64,000 nt of DNA from CAYOOP01 sp964405685 (GTDB lineage Bacteria; Pseudomonadota; Alphaproteobacteria; Rickettsiales; SXRF01). Shown here piece after piece: positions 52,321 through 59,785 of this stretch. The translations under genes were made by a program, and so were the position numbers. Within the stretch, counting starts at the first letter, position 1; every line of letters begins with the position of its first letter. The notes under the pieces were generated by a model. It saw nothing but the letters and a program-made list of their open reading frames with translations, searched no databases and was not told where the DNA came from. The stretch covers positions 1 through 64,000 of the forward strand of contig CAYOOP010000008.1 of the NCBI GenBank assembly GCA_964405685.1, in the 5' to 3' direction.

Positions 52321-52381
52321 TTTAGTCCCCCTAGTTTAGTGATGGATGCATTCAAACCGTTTGATAGACATCAAAGCAACT

Positions 52382-52397
52382 ACCTACCTGGGTAGGT
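52382..52397. promoter_or_regulatory. lux-box-like palindrome A (phyH/capA)
   Basis: ACCTACC-TG-GGTAGGT is a perfect 7-bp inverted repeat in the divergent promoter region of the PhyH-like and CapA-like genes. It matches 14 of 16 positions with palindrome B at 55430-55445 in the luxR/luxI region, so both are candidate binding sites of the LuxR encoded at 54675. Confidence 0.7.
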
Positions 52398-52492
52398 TAC
52401 TGTGAACAAAATTCAGGGGTAGGGATGTATCATAATGTGACATGCTTCAAATTTAAGAGTCATCTAGTATTAAAATAAGACAGGGGATTAAT

Positions 52493-53851
52493 ATGCATAG
52501 TGCCATACCATACGTTCCAGCGGATGAGCTTGGATTTACAGGAAAACTTAAACTAAAAGTTGATGGGGTTTGTAACGCCGCAAGAGTGTTTAAGTTTTGG
52601 AATCGTCCTTATAAAAATGCTGCCACCTCATATGAAGAAATGTCGTTGTTAGACATTTGTTACTGGGTCTATAAAAATACGAGTCCCATTACCAAGACAG
52701 AGAGAGGACAGCGGCCTGAAGCCTTAATCGTAACAGATAAAAGTTTGATCAAGCTACCCTATGATTTCAGAAAGCACCATTCACTGACCGTCGGTGCTGC
52801 GGGAGATCTAATACAAGCAGAATCACTCAATTATTCAAAAGATATTTTGTATGAGGGGGTAGCAGACCTTTTATTTAATCAGGATATCTCTTATGCGAGC
52901 ATGGAGTTCGCTATTAGTGAAGGAGAGCCGGAAAAAGCCCCACTTACAGGGAAGGCATGCCCCGTTGAATATACCACCCTGAAACAGTTTGATAACTTCA
53001 AAGGTCACAAGGGCAAGGTGTTTGATGTACTACATACCGCCACTAATCATATGTTTGATATTGGTGCTGAGGGAGTAAAAACCACTCGTAAGGTGCTTGC
53101 GCAAGAAGGGATTCTAGATGTGGGCACGAATGGGTCTCGTGAAGAATTAGGACAAGCCAAAATACTCACTAGGTGTGGCATCAAAGTTGGTTTTGCTTCA
53201 GCAGGTTTTGGTCTCAATGGTCATGCGATGCCAGCCGAAGAGAATTATCTTATCAACTACAGTAGATTACTACCCAAGACATCTGAGCCTGAACTAGACC
53301 TGCTAAAGCAGCAAATTGATGATTGTAAAAAACAGGGATGTGATTTTATTATCGCATCATTGCACTGGGGATATGAATTTGAACTATTCCCACGCAAGCG
53401 GCAAGTAGACATCGCACATACACTAGTTGAATGGGGAGCCGATGCCATTCTAGGTCATCACACACATGTAATTCAGCCAGTAGAATATTACCGCACCCAC
53501 CGAGATCCTAATCGGGTAGCAGTTATAGCCTATTCTCTAGGAAGCCTAGCTTGGACCTTTTCTGCCCCGCATCTAATATTGAGCGCCATTTTGAACCTAA
53601 AACTTACTAAAGGTAGCTTTAAGGGTAAAGAAGTGACGTATATTGAAAGTGCTGAAGTTACTCCTGTTTTTCGTAGTTACGTCAAAGACGGCGATAAGAT
53701 AGTCACGCGCATCGAAAAGCTTGCATCTTGCCTCGATAAACAAGACGCTACTATCGCTAAGGTTAAGAAGTTCGCCGATTTGGTGTTGGGAAACTATGGG
53801 GCTTCTAACGCTAGTAATACAGCAATCGCAAATTTATCAGAAGCAGCCTAA
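52493..53851 (+). CDS. CapA-family putative metallophosphatase
   Basis: The 452-aa protein has the core of the CapA/PGA_cap family (poly-gamma-glutamate capsule protein fold): DVLHTATNHMFDIG, IASLHWGYEFE, GADAILGHHTHVIQP and IAYSLGSLAW near the C-terminal half. It has no signal peptide, so it would act in the cytosol or be exported otherwise. The family also includes enzymes acting on cell wall or small molecules, so capsule synthesis is not implied. It is the first plus-strand gene of the quorum cluster, 95 nt from palindrome A. Confidence 0.88.
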   Translation: MHSAIPYVPADELGFTGKLKLKVDGVCNAARVFKFWNRPYKNAATSYEEMSLLDICYWVYKNTSPITKTERGQRPEALIVTDKSLIKLPYDFRKHHSLTVGAAGDLIQAESLNYSKDILYEGVADLLFNQDISYASMEFAISEGEPEKAPLTGKACPVEYTTLKQFDNFKGHKGKVFDVLHTATNHMFDIGAEGVKTTRKVLAQEGILDVGTNGSREELGQAKILTRCGIKVGFASAGFGLNGHAMPAEENYLINYSRLLPKTSEPELDLLKQQIDDCKKQGCDFIIASLHWGYEFELFPRKRQVDIAHTLVEWGADAILGHHTHVIQPVEYYRTHRDPNRVAVIAYSLGSLAWTFSAPHLILSAILNLKLTKGSFKGKEVTYIESAEVTPVFRSYVKDGDKIVTRIEKLASCLDKQDATIAKVKKFADLVLGNYGASNASNTAIANLSEAA

Positions 53852-53856
53852 CAGTT

Positions 53857-54579
53857 ATGTATATACGCGTGGTTATCGGTTTGCTATTGGCGTGCTTTGT
53901 TTATGAAGCTAACGCTTCAACTACCTTTGGGGATTTTACTTTAATCAACAAGGCGGCATTCTTTTCGGAATACTACACACGTGGGCTCTCACAAACTCGT
54001 GAGCGTCCAGCCCCCCAGTTAACCTCTATCGTTTCCCATAAATCTGGAATTTATGGTGGGTTTTTTATTTCAAGAGTTGAGTTTGCTGACGGAGATCAGG
54101 CAGATCAAGAGTTGGATTACGTGCTTGCCTATAATGATACAGTTGATAAATTGAACTACAGAGTTGGCGCAATCTATTATACCTTTCCTAGTTCAGACCC
54201 ATCTTTAAACTATGATTTCATAGAAGCTGATTTGGGGTTGGGCTATGATTTTGGGTGGATTTACTCAGAAGTATCTTTAAATGCCTCGCCAAATCACTTC
54301 TTATCAAGCGGCCCTAGCAGGTATGCAAAATTGCAGGCACGAATACCCTTGGATCGATGGACACTCAAAGGGTATATTGCACACAGACATATTCACAATA
54401 ATGTGGCATTTTCTAACATTCCAGACGCGTTTGATTGGGAACTTGGGTTTGAATACAGGCTCATAGAAAATACGGATCTAATCGTGAGATATGTAGATTC
54501 ATCTTTTACCAACCGGGAATGTTTTAACACTCATTATTGCAGTGAGAGGCTAATTGTGGGGGTAAGCTATACGTTTTGA
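53857..54579 (+). CDS. TorF-family putative porin
   Basis: The 240-aa protein has a signal peptide (residues 1-~20, ending ANAS) and an outer-membrane beta-barrel pattern with many alternating strands, ending in Phe (VGVSYTF), the usual C-terminal barrel signal. The early FFSEYYTRGLSQTRERPAPQ block is typical of TorF/Gcw_chp proteins. It starts 5 nt after the CapA-like gene and would be part of the same quorum-controlled operon, giving an export route or surface function. Confidence 0.87.
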   Translation: MYIRVVIGLLLACFVYEANASTTFGDFTLINKAAFFSEYYTRGLSQTRERPAPQLTSIVSHKSGIYGGFFISRVEFADGDQADQELDYVLAYNDTVDKLNYRVGAIYYTFPSSDPSLNYDFIEADLGLGYDFGWIYSEVSLNASPNHFLSSGPSRYAKLQARIPLDRWTLKGYIAHRHIHNNVAFSNIPDAFDWELGFEYRLIENTDLIVRYVDSSFTNRECFNTHYCSERLIVGVSYTF

Positions 54580-54610
54580 TATTTGTACTAGTTTATTAAC
54601 CAGATAGCCC

Positions 54611-54639
54611 TTCATCAGAAGGTGTATATGATGTACAAT
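54611..54639 (+). promoter_or_regulatory. possible luxR promoter
   Basis: TTCATC (54611-54616) and TACAAT (54634-54639) stand 17 nt apart in the 95-nt gap between the porin gene and luxR. The fit to a vegetative -35/-10 is moderate and not tested. Confidence 0.3.
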
Positions 54640-54674
54640 AGGCAGGGTGTCTCACTGAAACCAGTAGTTATGAT

Positions 54675-55439
54675 ATGGACGTTATTGAGAAGTTTATAGT
54701 TCAGTCTAATGAGGCTAAATCTCAAGAAGAGGTTTTTACCCTTTTTTGTGAAGTTTTGGGACAGCTAGGATATGACAGTGTTGTTTATAGCCTTTTGACA
54801 GATCACGTTGAACTTAACAGAAAAGCTGGGCACGGGGTGATGTGTAACTATCCAACGGACTGGATGGATTACTACACCAAACAAAACTACCTCTCAATTG
54901 ATCCTGTTATTGATAATGCTTTTAAAACATCATCTCCCTACACCTGGCAGCAGCTTATTGATCAGAAAGCGTGTTCTGATAAGCAACAACGAATTTTAGA
55001 AGAATCACGGGAGGCTAAATTGTTGGATGGTGCTGCTGTGGCCATTTATGGTCCAAAGTTCGAAATAGCTGGTGTCGGCTTAGCAAGTACAACAGGAGGA
55101 ATTAATCCGGATAAAAATCTTCTTTCCGTTATTAAAGCACTAGCAACGCAATTTCACATGGCTTACTCTGAACTGGACAGCAATAGGTCTCCCAAAGCGG
55201 AGCCTTATTTGGTTAGGTTAACTCCCAAAGAGAAAGAAATTCTTTCGTGGAGTGCCGAGGGAAAAAGCATTCCCGTCATTGCGAGTATACTGAGCATTAC
55301 TGATAACTCAGTTAAATTTCACCTAAAAAACATATACAGCAAGCTAAACGTTGTGGATAGGACACAGGCGGTTGTTAAAGCAATCTACATGGGACTGATT
55401 TGTCCATCACATCTTCGGTGTTTTAAACACCCTACCTAG
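54675..55439 (+). CDS. LuxR-family autoinducer-binding regulator
   Basis: The 254-aa protein has an N-terminal autoinducer-binding domain and a C-terminal LuxR/FixJ HTH. All six residues conserved in AHL receptors are present with a constant offset of +6 from TraR: W63, Y67, D76, P77, W91 and G119. The HTH carries E186, L190 and G196 in the canonical spacing. It therefore should bind an acyl-homoserine lactone and DNA. It lies directly upstream of the luxI-type gene; its stop codon is inside palindrome B. Confidence 0.96.
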   Translation: MDVIEKFIVQSNEAKSQEEVFTLFCEVLGQLGYDSVVYSLLTDHVELNRKAGHGVMCNYPTDWMDYYTKQNYLSIDPVIDNAFKTSSPYTWQQLIDQKACSDKQQRILEESREAKLLDGAAVAIYGPKFEIAGVGLASTTGGINPDKNLLSVIKALATQFHMAYSELDSNRSPKAEPYLVRLTPKEKEILSWSAEGKSIPVIASILSITDNSVKFHLKNIYSKLNVVDRTQAVVKAIYMGLICPSHLRCFKHPT

Positions 55440-55445
55440 GTAGGT
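55430..55445. promoter_or_regulatory. lux-box-like palindrome B (luxI upstream)
   Basis: CCCTACCTAGGTAGGT contains the perfect 14-bp palindrome CCTACCTAGGTAGG (55431-55444). It lies 65 nt before the luxI start and overlaps the luxR stop codon TAG (55437-55439). Its similarity to palindrome A (14 of 16) points to a common regulator, most simply the adjacent LuxR, giving positive feedback on the synthase. Confidence 0.75.
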
Positions 55446-55510
55446 AGCTAGCAAGCATTTTGATATTCGTGCATCTGATGTGTACCAAGCCAATACTATC
55501 AGGATTGCAT

Positions 55511-56182
55511 ATGATCGATTGCTTCAATATTAGAAACTGCCATTTGTTCCCCGGTAACGTTTTAGCATCACAGTTCCAGCTGAGATACCGCAGTAACATT
55601 GAGCGCCAAGCCTGGGACGTTCCATTCTGGGAAGAGCTCGAATACGATACGTATGACAATCCTGCTACCACATATTTTACCTGGCGAGATGAGAATGATG
55701 TGGTTCGTGGCTGTGCACGTTTATACCCAACAGATCGTCCGTACATGCTTCTTGAGGCATTTTCCCATTTAGTAACCCAATGGACACTTCCTACTAATGA
55801 TATGACTGTCTGGGAAGGCAGCAGATTATGCGTTGATAAAGATCTGCCACCTGAAACGCGTAAGCGTATAATTCATGAACTTGCGCTCGGTTATTTGGAG
55901 TTCGCTTTAGAGAAGGGCATCAAAAAAATCATAGGAGTAATGCTGCCAGCCTATTGGCGCGGGGTATACATGAATGCAGGTTGGATGCCTGAATGGTATG
56001 GAGAGATAACCAAACTCCCCAATGGGGACAGAGTCAGAACTGGGGGGTTGCCGGTCTCTCAGCAAGTGCTTGAAAGCGTGCGTTACACAACCGGTATCTT
56101 TGAAAATGTACTCTACTTTGGCAACAATGACTCTAACAGCAGTAACACAAAAAGGAAAAATAAGCATGGCGAAGCAGCATAA
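55511..56182 (+). CDS. LuxI-family acyl-homoserine-lactone synthase
   Basis: The 223-aa protein carries the residues diagnostic of AHL synthases: an Arg in LRYR (~25), W35, D46 and D49 in EYDTYDNP, R70 in GCARLYPT, F84, and E102 with R105 in WEGSRLCVD. LuxI joins an acyl chain from acyl-ACP to S-adenosylmethionine, releasing an AHL signal. Start at 55511 is chosen; the frame is open from 55460. The C-terminus has an Asn/Ser/Lys-rich tail. It overlaps the next gene by 17 nt. Confidence 0.96.
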   Translation: MIDCFNIRNCHLFPGNVLASQFQLRYRSNIERQAWDVPFWEELEYDTYDNPATTYFTWRDENDVVRGCARLYPTDRPYMLLEAFSHLVTQWTLPTNDMTVWEGSRLCVDKDLPPETRKRIIHELALGYLEFALEKGIKKIIGVMLPAYWRGVYMNAGWMPEWYGEITKLPNGDRVRTGGLPVSQQVLESVRYTTGIFENVLYFGNNDSNSSNTKRKNKHGEAA

Positions 56183-56489
56183 TAATAAGAAAAAATACTC
56201 AAATGATGATTACCCAGATGAAGACAAGATACACCGGTTTATTTTGTGCCTATACTATTTGAACCAAGAGGCTGAACGAGAGAATCTGTCAGGAATATCG
56301 AACGCCATTCGTCATACGATTCACACTATCGAAAACAATGAAATTCAAGACTTGGAGCAGTATACACTTCACAAAGTAGTACGCGAGACCTCCTATTATG
56401 CGCTGGAGTTCTTGAATAAGTTCTCGTCTTTATCAAAGGAACGGCAGAGAGCGCTCGCCTTTATTTTGGATGATGACATCCCTCTATAG
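56166..56489 (+). CDS. hypothetical protein after luxI
   Basis: The start at 56166 gives a 107-aa basic-then-acidic protein beginning MAKQHNNKKKY. It is helical (CLYYLNQEAERENL, YALEFLNKFSSLSKERQRAL) and not recognised. Overlap of 17 nt with luxI suggests translational coupling, so it likely has a role tied to signal synthesis, for example modulation of LuxI or LuxR, but nothing in its sequence proves that. Confidence 0.65.
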   Translation: MAKQHNNKKKYSNDDYPDEDKIHRFILCLYYLNQEAERENLSGISNAIRHTIHTIENNEIQDLEQYTLHKVVRETSYYALEFLNKFSSLSKERQRALAFILDDDIPL

Positions 56490-56553
56490 GCTGAGTGTCA
56501 CTAATACAGAGTTAGCAAGCCAGAAAAGATGTCATCAAGAAATGAGGTTGAGC

Positions 56554-56628
56554 ATGAAAAAGAAGATTCACAAACGTTATCATTCTCTGGGAGCAAATCG
56601 ACCCAGCGGTAGTAGCGTTCATTTTTAA
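56554..56628 (+). CDS. possible 24-residue basic peptide
   Basis: An ATG at 56554 follows a good ribosome site (GAGG, 7 nt upstream) and encodes a short basic peptide starting MKKKIHKRYHSLGANR and ending in VHF, with TAA at 56628. It lies in the 210-nt gap between the luxI operon and the thiolase gene. Only its ribosome site and composition support it. Confidence 0.35.
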   Translation: MKKKIHKRYHSLGANRPSGSSVHF

Positions 56629-56698
56629 TCAGCCAATTATCGATGGATGTGAACATAACTAGTCCTTAATGGGTCCATTAGTAGTGCAAGTTAGTCAA

Positions 56699-57883
56699 AT
56701 GAGCAATAAATCAGTTGTTATCGTAAATGCAGTTAGAACGCCAATAGGGGCTTTTAATGGAGCGCTTAAACAGATACCTGTACACAAGTTAGGCCAGTCT
56801 GTTATCTCTGAACTGTTGACCCGTACCAGAGTGAATGGCAGCGAGGTCTCTGAAGTAATTCTGGGCCAAATAATGACCGCTAATACTGGCCCTAATCCTG
56901 CTCGGCAGGCCGCTATCGCTGCTGGTTTACCTGAGGAAGTGCCTGCTTATGGAATCAATCAGCTATGTGGTTCAGGATTGCGTGCAATATGTCTTGGATA
57001 TCAGGCCATTAAAAGCGGCGACTCAGAGATAGTGATTGCAGGTGGACAGGAGAACATGACAAGGTCTCCCCACGCGTTTCCAATGCGTGATCCTTCTCAT
57101 AACGGAAGCGCTAAATTTATAGATACAATGCAACATGATGCACTTATTGATCCGTTTTATAACATCCACATGGTCCTTACAGCGGAGAATATAGCAAGAA
57201 AATTTAGTATCTCGAGAGAGGAGCAAGATGAGTTTGCAGCGGTTTCTCAAAATAAATGTGAGATGGCCAGAAAAAAGGGGAAGTTCGTCGATGAAATGGT
57301 ATCTGTATCATACACGGACGGAAGGTTAACAAAGACCGTTGAGGAAGATGAGTTTCCAAGAGGAGGGGTTACAAAAGAAAAGCTCTCTTCTCTAAGACCA
57401 GCACTGCTTCGGGAAAGTACGATTACCGCTGGCAACTCGTCTGGGATAGGAGACGGAGCATCTGCAGTTATGCTTATGTCGCGTGAAGAAGCAGATAAGC
57501 GTGGATTGGAGCCTTTGGCGGAAATTAAATCTTGGGCAGAAATGGGAGTAAATCCCTCCTTAATGGGTACCGGTCCTGTACCGGCAAGTATTAAGGCTCT
57601 AGCGAAAGCTGGGTGGATTGTAGATGAATTAGATTTAATTGAAGCGAACGAGGCATTTGCTTCCCAAGCCATTTACGTTAACCGCATGATGAAGTGGAAT
57701 TTGGACAAGGTGAACGTTAACGGCGGCGCTATAGCGCTAGGACACCCTTTTGGTGCCTCAGGCGCACGCATAATGACTAGCCTTTTATATGAAATGAAGC
57801 GTAGAGATTCAAAAAAAGCTTTGGCTACCCTGTGCATAGGCGGAGGTATGGGAATCGCTATGTGTGTTGAGAGAAGTGTATAA
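56699..57883 (+). CDS. thiolase (acetyl-CoA acetyltransferase type)
   Basis: The 394-aa protein has the thiolase triad: C90 in INQLCGSGLRA, the His in LGHPFGASGARI and the late Cys in TLCIGGGMG, with NEAFASQA in between. It condenses or cleaves acyl-CoA units. Start at 56699 (MSNKSVVIVN) is preferred over 56669. Its position after luxI suggests a product made when the quorum circuit is on, perhaps acyl precursors or a PHA-like intermediate. Confidence 0.94.
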   Translation: MSNKSVVIVNAVRTPIGAFNGALKQIPVHKLGQSVISELLTRTRVNGSEVSEVILGQIMTANTGPNPARQAAIAAGLPEEVPAYGINQLCGSGLRAICLGYQAIKSGDSEIVIAGGQENMTRSPHAFPMRDPSHNGSAKFIDTMQHDALIDPFYNIHMVLTAENIARKFSISREEQDEFAAVSQNKCEMARKKGKFVDEMVSVSYTDGRLTKTVEEDEFPRGGVTKEKLSSLRPALLRESTITAGNSSGIGDGASAVMLMSREEADKRGLEPLAEIKSWAEMGVNPSLMGTGPVPASIKALAKAGWIVDELDLIEANEAFASQAIYVNRMMKWNLDKVNVNGGAIALGHPFGASGARIMTSLLYEMKRRDSKKALATLCIGGGMGIAMCVERSV

Positions 57884-57924
57884 AAAACTTCCATTTTGCT
57901 CTTGTGTCAACTAAAGCAAGACGG

Positions 57925-58353
57925 ATGTCAGACCCGTTGTATACACCCACCGATATCGATATTTGTATTGGTCAACGAATTAAGATCAGCCGTAAAATGT
58001 CTCGCCTGAAGCAGGGCGAATTAGCTGATCTACTTGGTGTTAGCTATCAGCAGTTACAAAAATATGAGAAGGGTACTAATAGGATTAGCGCATGGCGGCT
58101 GTATAAATGTTCAGAGGTGCTGAAGGTACCATTGTACTACTTCTTTGAAGGACTATCTGAAGTAAAAACGCAGTGCGACAATCGAACCGGTTTGTTGGAT
58201 CTTTCATTGCAAGAAATGCAGCTGTTGAAAGACTTTTCTTCCATTTCTTCTCCTAAGGTTCGCTCTTCCATTAATGAGCTTGTTCGGGGAATAGCTGGGA
58301 CATCAAATACAGTAATAGATATCGAGGGTTTCCAAAAAGCGCGTTCGAGCTAG
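57925..58353 (+). CDS. XRE-family transcriptional regulator
   Basis: The 142-aa protein has a cro/C1-type HTH at about residues 12-68 (IGQRIKISRKMSRLKQGELADLLGVSYQQLQKYEKGTNRIS; partial quotes LKQGELADLLGVS and QQLQKYEKG) and a short C-terminal helical part. An upstream GTG at 57904 could add seven residues. It follows the thiolase gene by about 40 nt and overlaps the 3' end of the convergent secreted-protein gene by 4 nt. Confidence 0.88.
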   Translation: MSDPLYTPTDIDICIGQRIKISRKMSRLKQGELADLLGVSYQQLQKYEKGTNRISAWRLYKCSEVLKVPLYYFFEGLSEVKTQCDNRTGLLDLSLQEMQLLKDFSSISSPKVRSSINELVRGIAGTSNTVIDIEGFQKARSS

Positions 58354-58631
58354 TTTAGAAGCCTTTTTTTATATGCATGAATCATTTGTTCAGTAATGTC
58401 ACTCTCGTAGCAAATGGGGGAATGTCCACCAGGTTTGCTATAAGCACTTCTAGCACCGCACTTGCTACCATTTCTTGCAATATTATAAGGGCATGGACAC
58501 CTACCCGCGTAAGATGCTACCGAATCAGCAATTATCTGCCTCTTAATTTTTAAATCATTATTATCTGCGGCCCAAAGGGAGCTGCTAAAAGATATGGATA
58601 ATACAGCAGCATAGGATAATATTTTTATCAT
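58350..58631 (-). CDS. small secreted Cys-rich protein
   Basis: The 93-aa protein has a signal peptide (residues 1-~21, ending LWAAD) and a Cys-rich part with GRCPCPYNIARNG, KCGARSAYSKPGG and PICY, a pattern seen in small exported alphaproteobacterial proteins of unknown role. It overlaps the membrane-protein gene upstream by 4 nt, last of a three-gene operon behind palindrome C. Confidence 0.75.
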   Translation of the reverse strand: MIKILSYAAVLSISFSSSLWAADNNDLKIKRQIIADSVASYAGRCPCPYNIARNGSKCGARSAYSKPGGHSPICYESDITEQMIHAYKKRLLN

Positions 58632-58825
58632 CTCATTGTTTGACGAGATTTGATTCGTTCCATAATAAAAACCAAAATTTCATGTAAAATTACAGCCGCA
58701 ACTAATCCCGCAAATAGGAGGATTGCAACAAAACCGAGGTGGGGCAATGCAACCCAACCGAACTGTAGGAAAAAGCCTACTACTACTAAACACGTTATAC
58801 TAAGTGTATTTAAGAAGCGCTTCAA
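58628..58825 (-). CDS. small membrane protein
   Basis: The 65-aa product is almost all hydrophobic with two predicted membrane helices (about residues 8-25 and 30-52) and a charged C-terminus. It overlaps both neighbours by 4 nt (ATGA-type junctions), so it is clearly in one operon with them. No family is recognised. Confidence 0.65.
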   Translation of the reverse strand: MKRFLNTLSITCLVVVGFFLQFGWVALPHLGFVAILLFAGLVAAVILHEILVFIMERIKSRQTMR

Positions 58826-59025
58826 TGTACGGTCCCCCCTGGGTCTGTATTTTGAATTTCTTTGATAGCGTAAGCAATCCTACGCCAGGTGTCTCCCCCT
58901 TCCTTATCGCCCTTTTTTAAGTGACTCTTCAAATTGAATAGTGCGTATTCAATAGGATCATGGGCTTTTCCGCACTTCTTAATCACCTGTTGCGCGGAAC
59001 GATATATGTCCTTGTCTGAAACCAT
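58822..59025 (-). CDS. small conserved-type protein, first gene of a three-gene operon
   Basis: The 67-aa helical protein (DIYRSAQQVIKKCGKAHDPIEYALFNL..., partial) resembles short proteins found scattered in alphaproteobacterial genomes next to integrases and QS genes; I know no function. Palindrome C lies 44-57 nt upstream of its start, so this operon is a candidate third target of the LuxR. Confidence 0.65.
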   Translation of the reverse strand: MVSDKDIYRSAQQVIKKCGKAHDPIEYALFNLKSHLKKGDKEGGDTWRRIAYAIKEIQNTDPGGTVH

Positions 59026-59068
59026 AGTTGCCGCCGTAATATGTTGATCAGCGTATTAGCCACTTAGT

Positions 59069-59082
59069 CCAACCTAGGTGGA
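59069..59082. promoter_or_regulatory. lux-box-like palindrome C (weak)
   Basis: CCAACCTAGGTGGA matches 11 of 14 positions of the core of palindrome B (CCTACCTAGGTAGG), including the central ACCTAGGT. It lies 44 nt upstream of the minus-strand gene at 58822-59025, in the gap behind the secreted paralogue gene at 59100. Confidence 0.45.
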
Positions 59083-59099
59083 GAACGCTAATATCGCTA

Positions 59100-59411
59100 T
59101 TATTGACCAAGGCCAAACGAGTCATCTCTTTTAGAATGACCAATTCGGCCATCACTATCTGCCCCCTGATAGTAGGGCGAAGTAACGTCATGCTCATAGC
59201 GATTTGTTCCTGTTTGCCCAGTATGGGGATTTGTGTTGCCTTGATAAGAGTAATTATTGGTTACAGTATTATCAGGAGCACTGCGGTAGTGTCCTTCCAC
59301 ATAGGTACCATCCTTGCGATGATATCCCTGTACATAAGTGTCCCGAGCAGACACCGCAAATGGTGACAAGCTGACAAGCGCAAGCGCCATCAAAACTAGA
59401 ATCTTTTTCAC
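59100..59411 (-). CDS. small secreted protein, paralogue of 51082
   Basis: The start is taken as GTG at 59411, which follows GGGGGA; a longer frame reaches 59501 without a signal peptide at its start. The 103-aa protein has a signal peptide ending SARD and the mature blocks TYVQGYHRKDGTYV, GHYRS, NTVTNNYSYQGN and NPHTGQTGTN shared with the 51082-51402 protein. The two copies bracket the quorum cargo. Confidence 0.8.
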   Translation of the reverse strand: MKKILVLMALALVSLSPFAVSARDTYVQGYHRKDGTYVEGHYRSAPDNTVTNNYSYQGNTNPHTGQTGTNRYEHDVTSPYYQGADSDGRIGHSKRDDSFGLGQ

Positions 59412-59464
59412 AAATCCCCCGTTGTTATAAATGTGAGTGTCAGCAGCAATCAGGTGCAGCTTAC

Positions 59465-59605
59465 TTAGTGGCAATGGTATGGCTGGCTTCCAGCGTGACA
59501 CCCATAACTATCAGTGCCTCCGCTATGTGATAGATTTTCAGCATGCGCAGGTAGTGTCAGGGTAAGCGTACAAAGTGTAATGAGTGAAAGTGCCAAGCTT
59601 TTCAT
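59465..59605 (-). CDS. 46-residue secreted protein with YHCH-type motif
   Basis: An ATG at 59605 follows AAAGAGGCTC and encodes a signal peptide of about 22 residues (ending PAHA) and a short mature part with GGTDSYGCHAGSQPYHCH. This Gly-Gly-x-Asp...GCH...YHCH pattern is that of the small YHYH/excalibur-like exported domains, which may bind metals. It is separated from the paralogous secreted gene by 54 nt. Confidence 0.6.
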   Translation of the reverse strand: MKSLALSLITLCTLTLTLPAHAENLSHSGGTDSYGCHAGSQPYHCH

Positions 59606-59711
59606 ATGAGCCTCTTTGCTTAGAATTGCCTTCAACGAACCCGCCGAATCGTAAACACGATAAAACTTCAGCGAACAAATAGCAAGCGAACGCGTTCAAG
59701 CGACACTTGTT

Positions 59712-59733
59712 TTGTAGGTCGTTTTGTAGGTTG
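59712..59733 (+). repeat. 22-bp direct repeat near right island end
   Basis: Exact copy of 45109-45130, in the same orientation, 53 nt inside the right attachment repeat. In the circular form of the island the two copies would flank the recombined core site. Confidence 0.75.
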
Positions 59734-59785
59734 GCTGCCTGATTATTTTTATAATATGCTGAAATATATACAACATTTCAAAGAA

